Assembly: GCA_026129405.1 (NCBI GenBank)
Contig: JAHCID010000002.1
Span: forward strand, 827,422-891,421
DNA length: 64,000 nucleotides
DNA from: a bacterium
GTDB lineage: Bacteria > Desulfobacterota > Binatia > DP-6
Direction: 5' to 3'
Notes under the pieces: model-generated
The model's database searches: none
The model's input: only the letters and a program-made list of their open reading frames with translations
What the model was told of the DNA's origin: nothing
In this document: positions 33,282 to 42,366 of the stretch, one piece after another
How the letters are laid out: every line of letters begins with the position of its first letter
Numbering within the stretch: the first letter of the stretch is position 1
Made by a program: the position numbers and the translations under genes

Positions 33282-34853
33282 GTGCGTCTCGCCGCGATCG
33301 ACCTCGGAACCAACTCGGTGCACATGGTCATCGCCGACGTCACGCCCGACGGTCGCATCGTCGTCGTCGACCGCGTGAAGGAGATGGTCCGTCTCGGCCG
33401 CAAGGCGTTCACGACCGGTCGCCTCGCACCCGAGACCATGACGCTCGCCTCGAAGGCGCTGCGCACGTTCGGGCGGCTGGCGCGGGCGCGCAAGGTGCAG
33501 CGCCTGCGCACCGTCGCCACGAGCGCCGTGCGCGAGGCGCGCAACGGGGCGGCGTTCGTCGCCCGCCTGCGGCGCGAGACCGGGATGCCCATCAAGGTCA
33601 TCTCCGGGCTCGAGGAGGCGCGCCTGATCTTCCAGGCGGCGCGGCACGCCATCGGCCTCGAGGGCGGACCGCACCTCCTCGTCGACGTCGGCGGCGGCAG
33701 CGTCGAGCTGTCGCTGGCCTACGACGGCAAGCCGCTGTGGCTGGAAAGCCTGCCGCTCGGCGTCGCGCGTCTCACCGACACGTTCCTCACGAAGGATCCG
33801 CCGAGCGCGGGCCAGGTCCAGCGTCTCGAGCGCCACCTCGCGCACGAGATGGGCGCGCTCGAGCGCGCCAAGCGCGCCGGCGCGGTGCAGGCGGTGGGCA
33901 CGTCGGGGACCATCAATACGCTCGTCGCCATGGCGCTGGCGGCGCGGGGCGAAGAATCGGCGCGCCTCCACGGCGCGCACGCGACCGCGGACGAGATCGC
34001 GCGCATCCGGCGCCGCGTGCTCCAGGTGTCGGCCGCCGACCGCACCGAGCTGCCGGGCATGGATCAGAAGCGCATCGACCTGATGCCGGCGGCGGTCGTC
34101 CTCGTCGACACCATTCTGCAGCGGGCGGGCGGGCCCGACCTCGTCGCCTGCTCGTGGGCGCTGCGCGAGGGGGTGCTGCTCGACCTGGCGGGCGTCGGCG
34201 GCCAGACGCGGACCGGCACCACCGGGGTTCGGCGGCGCTCGGTCGAGGCGCTCGCCCACCGCTGGGTCGGCGCCGACGTGCACGGGCGGCACGTCGCCGT
34301 GCTGGCCCGCCAGCTGTTCGACGCGCTCGCCGGCGACCTCGGGCTGCCCATCGAGTCGCGCGAGATGCTCGAGTACGCCGCGCTGCTGCACGACGTCGGG
34401 CGCGCCGTCGAGCACGACCGCCACCAGCGGCATACCTACTACATCGTCAAGAACAGCGAGCTGCTCGGATTCTCGCCCGTGGAGATCGAGATGCTCGCCC
34501 AGGTCGCCCGCGGACACCGCAAGCAGCCGCCGCGGCTCTCCGATCCGGAGGTCGAGGTGCTGCCGCCCGCGCGGCGGCGTATCGTGCGCGGGCTCGCGGC
34601 ACTCCTGCGCGTCGCCGACGCTCTCGACCGGACCCATCAGGGTGTGATTAGCTCGCTCGACGTGTCGCGCTCCGAGGGTCGGCTCGTGATCCGGGTCGAC
34701 GCGGGCGCCGAACGCGCGGAGCTCGAGCTGTGGGCCGCGGAACGACGGACAGACCTGCTGGGACGGCTGCTGGATCGCCCGGTCCTCCTGCGCGCCCGCC
34801 GCGCCAGCCGCGCGCGCGGCGAGGAACGCTTGCGGGCCCGCGCCGGACGCTGA
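33282..34853 (+). CDS. ppx: Exopolyphosphatase/pppGpp phosphohydrolase (Ppx/GppA)
   Basis: A 523-residue ASKHA-fold enzyme that removes phosphate from polyphosphate or pppGpp. Phosphate-1 motif AAIDLGTNSVHMVIADV, then VATSAVREARNG, VISGLEEARLIF, phosphate-2 motif LLVDVGGGSVELSL and QAVGTSGTINTLVAMAL. The C-terminal 200 residues form an HD-type domain (LLHDVGRAVEHDRHQRH, VARGHRKQP), giving the long-form length. Followed 13 bases later by a CHAD gene and then sixA, a polyphosphate-linked cluster. Confidence 0.9.
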   Translation: MRLAAIDLGTNSVHMVIADVTPDGRIVVVDRVKEMVRLGRKAFTTGRLAPETMTLASKALRTFGRLARARKVQRLRTVATSAVREARNGAAFVARLRRETGMPIKVISGLEEARLIFQAARHAIGLEGGPHLLVDVGGGSVELSLAYDGKPLWLESLPLGVARLTDTFLTKDPPSAGQVQRLERHLAHEMGALERAKRAGAVQAVGTSGTINTLVAMALAARGEESARLHGAHATADEIARIRRRVLQVSAADRTELPGMDQKRIDLMPAAVVLVDTILQRAGGPDLVACSWALREGVLLDLAGVGGQTRTGTTGVRRRSVEALAHRWVGADVHGRHVAVLARQLFDALAGDLGLPIESREMLEYAALLHDVGRAVEHDRHQRHTYYIVKNSELLGFSPVEIEMLAQVARGHRKQPPRLSDPEVEVLPPARRRIVRGLAALLRVADALDRTHQGVISSLDVSRSEGRLVIRVDAGAERAELELWAAERRTDLLGRLLDRPVLLRARRASRARGEERLRARAGR

Positions 34854-34866
34854 GCGGGCGTAGCTG

Positions 34867-35850
34867 ATGGGCGGGCGGCACGCCGCGCAGCCCGGCCCGC
34901 CGACCCCGGGACCGGACGACGATGCCCGCCGCGTGGGACGAGCCCTGGTCGCCTTCTACCTCGCGAGCTTCGCGGCGAACGCCGAGGCGGCGCACGCGGG
35001 CGACGTCGAGGGAGTGCACCAGCTGCGCGTCGCGACCCGCCGCATCCGCGTCGCCTTGCGCCTCTTCGAGCGGTTCCTGCCCGCGGCGACGGTCGCCGCA
35101 CTGATGGACGGCTTCGCCGAGCTGGGCCGCGGCATCGGCAGCGTTCGCGACCTCGACGTCCTCGCCGCCGCGATCGCCGCCGGGGCCGAGCGGCTCGACC
35201 CGGCCGCGCGCCGGGCGTTGCCGCCGCTCGCCGACTACGTCGCCGCGGAGCGGGTGCGTGCCCTCGAGGCGCTGCGCGTACGGCTGGGCACGCCGCGCGT
35301 CCGGCGACTCCTGGCGCGAGCGGAGAAGCTCGGCGCCACAGGGCCGCGCGGTGCGCCGGTGCGGCTGGCCGAAGTCGCCCCGGCGGTCACGCGCCCGCTG
35401 CTCCGCGGCGTCGAGCGGCGGGGGAGGGCGCTCGCGTCGCGCGACGCGGTCGCGAAGGCGTCGGACGAGGCGCTGCACGAGCTGCGCGTGCGCGTGAAGC
35501 GGCTGCGCTATGCGTGCGAGGCGCTGGCCGGGCTCGATCCCGAGGCGATGGGGCCGGTGGTGGCGCGGCTGGTGACGCTCCAGGATGTCCTCGGCGACCA
35601 CCAGGACGCCGTCATGCAGGCGGCGTGGCTGCACGCCGCCGCCCAGCGCACGAGCTTCCCGCCGGCCACCCTGCTCGCGACCGGCGGGCTCCTCGCCGGG
35701 CTCGCGCGGCGCGCCCGGCGCCGCCGCCGGCGTTTCCTCGGCGCCTGGCGCCGCTTCGAACGGCGCGGCACCAAGCGGCGCGCTGCATCGAAGCCCTGGG
35801 TCCCGGCGCTCGCGCCGGCGCCACCGCCGCCCGAGGCTCCCGCGCCATGA
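34867..35850 (+). CDS. CHAD domain protein (polyphosphate-binding)
   Basis: A 327-residue CHAD (conserved histidine alpha-helical domain) protein. The two repeats show the basic helices VHQLRVATRRIRVALRLF and LHELRVRVKRLRYACEAL, with conserved His and Arg/Lys lining a channel. CHAD proteins bind inorganic polyphosphate and localise to granules. The Arg-rich region after residue 275 (ARRRRRRFLGAWRRF) may be disordered. It lies between ppx and sixA; its stop overlaps the sixA start. Confidence 0.88.
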   Translation: MGGRHAAQPGPPTPGPDDDARRVGRALVAFYLASFAANAEAAHAGDVEGVHQLRVATRRIRVALRLFERFLPAATVAALMDGFAELGRGIGSVRDLDVLAAAIAAGAERLDPAARRALPPLADYVAAERVRALEALRVRLGTPRVRRLLARAEKLGATGPRGAPVRLAEVAPAVTRPLLRGVERRGRALASRDAVAKASDEALHELRVRVKRLRYACEALAGLDPEAMGPVVARLVTLQDVLGDHQDAVMQAAWLHAAAQRTSFPPATLLATGGLLAGLARRARRRRRRFLGAWRRFERRGTKRRAASKPWVPALAPAPPPPEAPAP

Positions 35851-36351
35851 TGCTCTACGTGATGCGGCACGGCGTCGCCGAGGATCGCGGCGACGGCGAC
35901 GACCGCAGCCGGCGGCCTCACGCGGCGCGGGCGCCGGCGCGTGGAGCGCGCCACCGCCGGCCTGCGCGCGCTCGGGCTGTCGTTCGACGCGATCGCGACC
36001 AGCCCGCTGGCGCGCGCCGCCGAGACCGCGGCGATCGTGGCTGCCCGCCTCCCGGACGTGCCGGCGCCGCGCGAGCTCGAGGCGCTCGAGCCCGACGTCC
36101 CGGCCGCCGAGACGCTGCGCGCCCTGCGCCTGTTCGCACGCAGCCGCCACGTGCTGCTGGTCGGTCACGAGCCCAACCTCGGGCAGCTGCTCGCGCTGCT
36201 CCTCACCGGGTCGCCGGACGGCGCGGCGATCGCCCTGAAGAAGGGTGCCTGCGCCGCGGTCGAGCTCACCGCGCTCGCGCCGGGTGGCGGTGCGACGCTG
36301 CGCTGGCTGCTCCCGCCGCGCACGCTGCGGCGCCTCGGCCGGCACGGCTGA
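35847..36351 (+). pseudogene. sixA: SixA-type histidine phosphatase, frameshifted
   Basis: The start MMLYVMRHGVAEDRGDG carries the RHG catalytic motif of the phosphoglycerate-mutase-like SixA family, then near 35915 one extra C shifts frame and the rest continues as LTRRGRRRVERATAGLRALG, ATSPLARAAETAAIVA and LLVGHEPNLGQLLALLL. With one base removed, a 167-residue SixA results. SixA dephosphorylates histidine phosphotransfer domains; here coupling to ppx and CHAD suggests phosphate-linked signalling. The ATG overlaps the CHAD stop (ATGA). Confidence 0.7.
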
Positions 36352-36361
36352 GCGGTCGGCG

Positions 36362-37255
36362 TTGCGTCCCACCGTCCACGCCGAGGAGGTCCACGCCGTC
36401 GAGGTCGAGGACGTCCAGTACGCCGCGCCTGCGGGCGAGCGCCTGCTCGCCCGCGTCTACCGGCCGCGCGGCGGTGGGCCGTACCCGGCGCTGGTCGACG
36501 TGCACGGCGGCGCCTGGTCGCACTTCGACCGCACCGTCGACGCCAACATATGCCGCGCGCTCGCGGCGCGCGGCATGGTCGTGGTCGCGCTCGACTTCCG
36601 CCAGGCGCCCGACCACGGCTACCCGACCGCGGTCGCCGACGTCGTCGCCGGGTTGCGGTTCGTACGCGACGCGGGTGCGGAGCTGGGCGCGCTCGCGGCG
36701 CCGCCGGGGCTCGTCGGCGGCTCGAGCGGCGGGCACCTGGCACTCCTCGCCGCGCTGCGCCCGAACGCCGCCGAGTACGCGACCACGTCCTCGCTCGGGA
36801 CGGCGCCGGTCGCGGCGGCGCCGCTCGCCGTCGCGTACGTGCTGGCGCTGTGGCCGGTCGCCGATCCCCTGACGCGCTACCACTACCTGCGCGAGCGCAT
36901 GACCGATCCGGTGCCGCCGCGCGATCGCTTCTTCCGTCCCGAGCACCTGAAAGCGGCCCACGACGCGTTCTTCGGCGACGCCGCCACCATGGAGCGCGCC
37001 AGCGTGCCGCGCATCGTGGCCGCGGGCGAGCACGAGGCCCTGCCGCCGCTCTGGATCGCGCATCCCGAGCTCGACGAGAACGTCACCCTGCCGATGTCCG
37101 AGGGATTGCGCGACGTGTGGCGGTCGGCCGGCGGCGAGGCCGCGCTCGAGGTGTTCCCGGGCGTCGGCCACTCGTTCGCGAACTTTCCGGGCGGCGCCGC
37201 GACGGCCTGCATCCGCGCGATGCAGCGCTTCGTCGCCGTGCAGCTCGCGCGCTGA
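36362..37255 (+). CDS. Alpha/beta hydrolase of the hormone-sensitive lipase (HSL) type
   Basis: A 297-residue carboxylesterase. Features: LVDVHGGAWSHFD (HGG oxyanion hole), DFRQAP, nucleophile Ser in GGSSGGHLAL (GxSxG), probable acid Glu/Asp in AAGEHE or WIAHPELDEN and His in GVGHSFANFP. No signal peptide. TTG at 36362 is the best start; longer in-frame starts run through sixA. It is 10 bases after sixA and could be the fourth gene of the ppx operon. Substrate unknown. Confidence 0.75.
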   Translation: MRPTVHAEEVHAVEVEDVQYAAPAGERLLARVYRPRGGGPYPALVDVHGGAWSHFDRTVDANICRALAARGMVVVALDFRQAPDHGYPTAVADVVAGLRFVRDAGAELGALAAPPGLVGGSSGGHLALLAALRPNAAEYATTSSLGTAPVAAAPLAVAYVLALWPVADPLTRYHYLRERMTDPVPPRDRFFRPEHLKAAHDAFFGDAATMERASVPRIVAAGEHEALPPLWIAHPELDENVTLPMSEGLRDVWRSAGGEAALEVFPGVGHSFANFPGGAATACIRAMQRFVAVQLAR

Positions 37256-37301
37256 GCCGCGCGGCCCCGGCCCGCGGCGTGTGGTCCGGCGCCAGGGCGC
37301 T

Positions 37302-37664
37302 TCAGCTGCCGTGCGCAACGAGGGCGGTCTTGCAGGCGTCGGAGAGCTTCGCCGCGTTCTCCTGCAGGCAGGCCTTCACCTTCGCCTTGTCGGGGGCGGC
37401 GTCGCGACAGTACTTCACGACGTCGTCGTGGCAGGCGCTCTCCGGGTTGGTGAAGGTGGGCACGCCGACGGTCTGCTTGCAGGCGGGCGTGAGGTCCGCC
37501 GCGCGGCTTTCGAGGCAGCGCAGCAGGCGGCCGCGGCCGGGCAGGACGCCCTTGCAGTACTTCTCGACGTCCGGCCCGCAGTTGCCGAACTGGGCGGCGG
37601 CGAGCGAGGGCAGCAGCGCGAGGGTGAGGGCGGCGGCGAGGCGGGTGCGGGTCGCGTGGGTCAT
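37302..37664 (-). CDS. Exported cysteine-rich repeat protein (Cys_rich/GLG1-like)
   Basis: A 120-residue protein with a signal peptide (LAAALTLALLPSLAAA) and two cysteine-rich repeats, each with C-x3-D-x2-K-Y-C then C-L and C-K: CGPDVEKYCKGVLPG...LLRCLES...ACKQ and CHDDVVKYCRDAAPD...VKACLQE...ACKT. The pattern matches the Cys_rich family first seen in Golgi apparatus protein 1. Role in bacteria unknown; likely periplasmic with disulfides. Ribosome site GGAGGATCC upstream. Confidence 0.8.
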   Translation of the reverse strand: MTHATRTRLAAALTLALLPSLAAAQFGNCGPDVEKYCKGVLPGRGRLLRCLESRAADLTPACKQTVGVPTFTNPESACHDDVVKYCRDAAPDKAKVKACLQENAAKLSDACKTALVAHGS

Positions 37665-37726
37665 GGATCCTCCGGACGGCCTGGGTAGCCGGCCGCCGCC
37701 GGGCTTCGCAAGACGCCGCGGGGCCG

Positions 37727-39103
37727 TCACTCGTAGCGTCCGATCAGGGTCTGCTGCTCGAAGACGGGCGGCGTGTCCGGCAAAGAGCCGCCGCAGGCGT
37801 CGTCGGGCGGCGTGTAGGCGCGCGGGTCGCGCAGCATCTCCGCCGCGGCGTCGCGGATCCGGACGTCGAGGTCGAGGGGCAGGTCGGCGACGGTCTGCAC
37901 ACCGGCGAGGCGGGTGACGAGGGCGTCGCGCAGGCGGCGGATGGTGCAGCCCTGGTCGATGCGGGTGGCGGCGCTGATGCGCGCCTGCGACCACAGGAGA
38001 CGCTTGCCCTTCGGGTCCCAGGCGAACTCGGGAATGACCCAGCCGTCGTTGCCCGTGTGCGTCAGCCGGCGCAGCGCGCCCGGCTTGAAGCGCGTGCGGC
38101 CGCGGTTCCACTGCAGCGTCAGCTCCCAGAGGTCGGTGGCCTGCTCGAAGCGGGGTTGGAGGAAGTTGTTCGCGAACACCGAGAGGATGAGGGCGAAGTC
38201 GTAGTCGGCCGGCAGCCCGAGCAGGTGGGCCGCGGTGGTCCAGGTGTTGTGCGCGCCGGGCAGGTCGCGCGACGACATGAAGATCACGTGCTTCATGTCC
38301 GGGGTGAAGATCGCCTGCTCGTCCCAGGCGAGGTGGTCGGTGAGGCGCACCGGGCGGCACTCGCCGCGGTCGCGCTTCTTCAGATGGCAGAAGAACAGCT
38401 CCGGGTTCACCGCCGTGTCGACGGTCTCGGTGTAGAGGAAGCCCGAGCCGTCGGGTGCCCACCACTGCGTCTCGTACCAGTGCCCGTTGGCCGGGCGGAC
38501 GACGCGCTCGTCGACGAGCTGCGGGCCGTTCGGCCCGTTCGGATCGAAGCGGGCGACGCGTACGTCGGACCTGCCGGTGCCGCCGGCGCTCGCGTTCCAG
38601 TTGAGCGCGGTCCAGACGATCCACTTCCCGTCCGGCGACCAGTAGGCGTGGAAGTGGTCCTCGAGGTCGCCGCTGCGGGTGAGGTTCGTCTTCTGCTGGC
38701 CGTCGGCCGTCATCACCCACACGTCCGAGCCGATGCCGCCGAAGCCCGGCGCGCCGATCGTGACGGTGTGGCCGTGCCACGAGTGGAACAGGATCCAGCG
38801 CCCGCCCGGCTGCACGACGGGCACCTGGTGGCGTCCCTCGAGGTCGCAGGTGAGGCAGACGCGCGCCGAGCCGTCGAGGCGCGAGCGATGGATGTCGAAC
38901 TCGCCGTCGCCGTCCTCGTCGCGGATGAACGCGTCGTGCCAGACGACCGTGTCGGCGTCGAGCCAGTCGACGGCCTGGCCGAGCACGAACGGCTGCTGCT
39001 CGGTGACGAAGGTACGGGGAGCGCGGTCGCGGGCCGCCGCCGTGGTGGCGACCACGAGGGCGAGGCCGGCGAGGACGAGACGGCGGGTCGAGGGAGTCGG
39101 CAC
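37727..39103 (-). CDS. Exported beta-propeller (TolB/WD40-like) protein
   Basis: A 458-residue protein with a signal peptide (LVLAGLALVVATTAAA) and PD40-type repeats: DAFIRDEDGDGEFDIHRSRL, PGGRWILFHSW, DVWVMTADGQQKTNLTRSG, YWSPDGKWIVWT, WWAPDGSGFLYTET, FTPDMKHVIFMSS and FAWDPKGKRLLW. These form a six- or seven-bladed propeller, probably in the periplasm. The C-terminal 70 residues contain a Cys pair region (DDACGG). GTG start with a -10-like box six bases upstream. Partner unknown. Confidence 0.7.
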   Translation of the reverse strand: MPTPSTRRLVLAGLALVVATTAAARDRAPRTFVTEQQPFVLGQAVDWLDADTVVWHDAFIRDEDGDGEFDIHRSRLDGSARVCLTCDLEGRHQVPVVQPGGRWILFHSWHGHTVTIGAPGFGGIGSDVWVMTADGQQKTNLTRSGDLEDHFHAYWSPDGKWIVWTALNWNASAGGTGRSDVRVARFDPNGPNGPQLVDERVVRPANGHWYETQWWAPDGSGFLYTETVDTAVNPELFFCHLKKRDRGECRPVRLTDHLAWDEQAIFTPDMKHVIFMSSRDLPGAHNTWTTAAHLLGLPADYDFALILSVFANNFLQPRFEQATDLWELTLQWNRGRTRFKPGALRRLTHTGNDGWVIPEFAWDPKGKRLLWSQARISAATRIDQGCTIRRLRDALVTRLAGVQTVADLPLDLDVRIRDAAAEMLRDPRAYTPPDDACGGSLPDTPPVFEQQTLIGRYE

Positions 39104-39109
39104 TGCGCG

Positions 39110-39118
39110 TGGCTAGCA
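39110..39118 (-). promoter_or_regulatory. Extended -10-like box for the propeller gene
   Basis: On the minus strand TGC-TAGCCA ends six bases before the GTG start at 39103. Confidence 0.4.
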
Positions 39119-39293
39119 AGTCGCCCGCGCTCCTGGCAACCGGCGGCGACTGCGCAGCCATCGCTACCGTGCAGTCGGCCGCGGGTCGCTTGCGCTCGGC
39201 GGCGCGAGCGCGTAGCCGGGCCCACGTCCCGTGCAGGTTCCGATCGTAGCGATTTCCCCGACGCCCGCCGCGCACTAGACTCCGCTCCCGCCG

Positions 39294-41087
39294 ATGGCCG
39301 AGCTCGACGACGCCGCCCAGACCGCGCTCCCCGGGTTCGCGCCGCCGCCGCTCGGCTCGCGCGAGGACGTCGCCCGGGCCGTCGCCGCGCTGCGTGCCGC
39401 CTGGGAGGCGGGCGATCCCGCGGACCCGGCGCTGCGGCGCCGCTGCCTGGGCGGGCTCGAGCAGCTGCGCGCCACCTGGCGCGAGCGCAGCGCGCTCTTC
39501 GACACCGGTGCGATCGAGGCCCTGCGGCTCCTGGCCGCCGCCCTGAAGGCGCCGGCGCCGAAGCGCCCGCTCACCATCGGCTCGGCGGCCACGCCGCACG
39601 ACGTGCTGCGCTCCGTCTTCGGCTACGAGGCGTTCCGGCCCGGCCAGGCCGAGATCATCGACGCCGTCCTCGGCGGCCGCGACTGTATCGGCGTCATGCC
39701 GACCGGCGCCGGCAAGTCGCTCACCTACCAGGTTCCCGCCCGCTGCCTCGGCGGCACGACGCTGGTGCTCTCGCCGCTCATCTCGCTCATGAAGGACCAG
39801 GTCGACGCGGCCGACGCCGCCGGCCTGCGCGCCACCTACCTCAACTCGAGCCTCGAGCCGGCGGAGCGGCGGGCTCGGGTCGAGGGGCTGCGGGCCGGCG
39901 CCTACGAGCTCGTGTACGCGGCGCCGGAGGGGCTCGAGGCGTCGGTCGGCGGCGCGCTCGGCGGCGTCGACCTGCGGCTCGTCGCCGTCGACGAGGCCCA
40001 CTGCATCAGCCAGTGGGGCCACGACTTCCGTCCCGCCTACCGCAACCTCCAGGGCCTGAAGAAGCGCTTCGCCGGCGTGCCGGTGCTGGCGCTCACCGCG
40101 ACGGCCACGCCGGCGGTCACGCGCGACATCATCGGCCAGCTCGGCATGGAGGCGCCGCTGCAGGTGCGCGGCTCGTTCTTCCGCCAGAACCTGCACGTGC
40201 ACGCCTACCGCAAGGGCGACGGGCTCGGCCTCGGCGTGCGCGAGGCGATCGGCCGTCTGGTGCGGGCGCGGGCCGGACAGAGCGGCATCGTCTACTGCCT
40301 CACCCGCAAGGCGGTCGAGCAGATGACCGAGTGGCTGCGCGAGCACGGCGTGCGCGCCATGGCGTATCACGCCGGCATGGAGCACGAGGCCCGCACCAGG
40401 ACGCAGGAGGCCTTCCGCCGCGACGACGTCGACGTCGTCGTCGCCACGGTCGCCTTCGGCATGGGGATCGACAAGCCCAACGTGCGCTACGTGATCCACC
40501 GCGATCTGCCGCGCTCGGTCGAGGGCTGGTACCAGGAGATCGGCCGCGCCGGCCGCGATGGCCTCGCGAGCGACTGCATCCTCTTCTACTCCTGGGCCGA
40601 CGTGATGAGCTGGGACGCGCTGCAGGACGACGGCGACGAGGAGCTCGCGGCACAGCGCCGCCGCCAGGCGCGCGACCTCTTCCGCCTGGTGGACAACCGC
40701 GGCTGCCGGCATCAGGTGCTGGTCGGCCACTTCGGCGAGCGCCGCGAAGCGTGCGGCACCTCGTGCGACGTCTGCACCGGCGCCGACCTGCTCGCCGCCG
40801 CGCCGCGCATGCCCCGCAAGGGCCGCAGCGGCACGCTGGCGCCCGCGGAGCCGGCGGTCGCCGACGACGCCGTCGTGCAGCGGCTGAAGGCGCTGCGCCG
40901 CCGCCTCGCCGACGCCGCCGGCGTGCCGGCCTACATCGTGTGCAGCGACGCGACCCTGCTCGCCATGGCGGCGATGCGCCCGGCGACACCCGAGGCGCTG
41001 CTCGACGTGCCCGGCGTCGGGCCTGCCAAGGTCGCGCGCTGGGGCGCCGACTTCCTCGCTGCGCTCGCCGAGCCGTCCGAGCCGTGA
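39294..41087 (+). CDS. recQ: RecQ-family ATP-dependent DNA helicase
   Basis: A 597-residue 3'-5' DNA helicase. A 95-residue N-terminal extension precedes the RecQ core: [18 protein letters not shown], Walker A MPTGAGKS (Lys141), [70 protein letters not shown] and [10 protein letters not shown]. The zinc-binding part ([23 protein letters not shown]) and a C-terminal HRDC domain ([16 protein letters not shown]) are present. The extension before the helicase is not in E. coli RecQ. The GNAT gene overlaps its stop. Confidence 0.9.
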   Translation: MAELDDAAQTALPGFAPPPLGSREDVARAVAALRAAWEAGDPADPALRRRCLGGLEQLRATWRERSALFDTGAIEALRLLAAALKAPAPKRPLTIGSAATPHDVLRSVFGYEAFRPGQAEIIDAVLGGRDCIGVMPTGAGKSLTYQVPARCLGGTTLVLSPLISLMKDQVDAADAAGLRATYLNSSLEPAERRARVEGLRAGAYELVYAAPEGLEASVGGALGGVDLRLVAVDEAHCISQWGHDFRPAYRNLQGLKKRFAGVPVLALTATATPAVTRDIIGQLGMEAPLQVRGSFFRQNLHVHAYRKGDGLGLGVREAIGRLVRARAGQSGIVYCLTRKAVEQMTEWLREHGVRAMAYHAGMEHEARTRTQEAFRRDDVDVVVATVAFGMGIDKPNVRYVIHRDLPRSVEGWYQEIGRAGRDGLASDCILFYSWADVMSWDALQDDGDEELAAQRRRQARDLFRLVDNRGCRHQVLVGHFGERREACGTSCDVCTGADLLAAAPRMPRKGRSGTLAPAEPAVADDAVVQRLKALRRRLADAAGVPAYIVCSDATLLAMAAMRPATPEALLDVPGVGPAKVARWGADFLAALAEPSEP

Positions 41088-41887
41088 GCACCGCCACCGC
41101 ACCCGGCGCCCTGGCCCGCCCCGCGCTGCTCGCGGCCATGGACCGCAACATGGCGGCGATGAACCGGCTCGACGCGCGCGTCACCGCCGGCGGCTTCGTG
41201 CACGAGCACGACGGCCTCGTCTGCCTCGGCCATCCCCACGGCACGGTGCTGACCAACATGGCGATCGTCACCGGCCCGCTCGCCGCCGTCGCGCTGCGCG
41301 CCCACGCGGCCGCGGCGTTCGCCCCGGCGGCGCTGCCGTGGTCGGCGTGGACGCGCGCCCATGCCGACGCCGCCCTCGAGCAGGCGCTGCCCGAGGCGGG
41401 CTTCTTCCCGCTGGCGGAGGTGCCGGGCATGGCGCTCGTCGGCGCCGGCGCCGAGCCGGCGACGCCGAAGGACGTCGTCGTGCGCGCCGTCGCCGACGCG
41501 CGCGACGTCACCGCCTACCGCCGCGTGATGCTCGACGCGTGGAGCGTGTACGGCGTGCCCGCGCAGAGCACCGCGGCGCGCTTCGCCTCGCTGGCCGGCC
41601 TGGCCGGCGCGGCCGCGCAGGCGTTCCTCGCCTGGCGCGGCGGCGAGGCGGTGGCAGGGGCGGTGCTGTATCCCGCCGACGGCCTCGCGGGCGTGGGCTG
41701 GGTGGGGACGGTCGGCGACGCGCAGGGGCGCGGCTACGGCGCGGCGGTGACGTGGGCGGTGGTGGCGGAGGGCCGGCGGCGCGGGCTCGCGGCGGCGTCG
41801 CTGCAGGCGTCGCCGATGGGCGAGCCGGTGTACCGGCGCATGGGCTTCGAGACGCCGACGTACTACCGCGTCTGGCTACCGGGCTGA
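41084..41887 (+). CDS. GNAT-family N-acetyltransferase
   Basis: A 267-residue acetyltransferase. The C-terminal GNAT domain shows [36 protein letters not shown] (acetyl-CoA loop RGYGAA) and [19 protein letters not shown]. The N-terminal half is a diverged domain as in two-domain GNATs. GTG start overlaps the recQ stop by four bases (GTGA), suggesting coupling with recQ. Substrate unknown. Confidence 0.75.
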   Translation: MSTATAPGALARPALLAAMDRNMAAMNRLDARVTAGGFVHEHDGLVCLGHPHGTVLTNMAIVTGPLAAVALRAHAAAAFAPAALPWSAWTRAHADAALEQALPEAGFFPLAEVPGMALVGAGAEPATPKDVVVRAVADARDVTAYRRVMLDAWSVYGVPAQSTAARFASLAGLAGAAAQAFLAWRGGEAVAGAVLYPADGLAGVGWVGTVGDAQGRGYGAAVTWAVVAEGRRRGLAAASLQASPMGEPVYRRMGFETPTYYRVWLPG

Positions 41888-41897
41888 GCCGGCCGGC

Positions 41898-42164
41898 TCA
41901 CTCGAAGTACGCCTTCACCTGGAGCTGCGGCACGAGGCCCGAGAAGTTGACGTGGCCGTGCTCGACGGGCTTGTGGCCGCGCTGCACCGTCGTCGCGATG
42001 TCGGGGTAGAGGTAGACGGGCAGGGCGAGCCCGACGCTGACGTCGTGGTTCAGGAAGTACTCGAGGCCCACGCCGACCTCGCCCGCGACCGACGTCGCCT
42101 GCACGCTCAAGGTGGGCGTCTTCGCCGTCACCGCCGTTCCCTGCTGCGTCGGGATGTCGACCAC
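41898..42164 (-). pseudogene. C-terminal piece of an outer-membrane beta-barrel-like protein
   Basis: Eighty-eight codons read as amphipathic beta strands: AVTAKTPTLSVQATSVAGEV, GVGLEYFLNHDVSVGLALPV, LYPDIATTVQR and SGLVPQLQVKAYFE. The last strand ends in aromatic-Glu, near the terminal aromatic rule for barrels. Upstream, RAGTYDLNDSRSVV continues in frame only to a stop at about 42220, with no signal peptide, so the gene appears 5'-truncated. Confidence in the family is modest. Confidence 0.45.
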
Positions 42165-42350
42165 GCTGCGGCTGTCGTTCAGGTCGTACGTGCCGGCACG
42201 CCGTCCGGCGCGGTTGCGCTAGCAGCCCGCGCGGCGCCGACACAATGCGCGCCGTCCGTGGCGTTCATGCTCGTGTCATCCTCGCGCTCGGGTGGCGCAC
42301 CGGCGCGGCGTGCGGCGCGTGCGCCGTTCACGTGCACGCAAGGTGCGCGC

Positions 42351-42359
42351 TGGTAGCCG
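42351..42359 (+). promoter_or_regulatory. Extended -10-like box for glycosyltransferase gene
   Basis: TGG-TAGCCG ends seven bases before GTG 42367 and supports that start over the upstream ATG. The remaining 42165-42350 shows no gene. Confidence 0.4.
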
Positions 42360-42366
42360 CCCCCGC

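Noticed and set aside
37302-41102. 1266-codon minus-strand frame
   Set aside because: Only its last 120 codons (Cys-rich repeat protein) are real; the rest is antisense to recQ and out of frame with the propeller.
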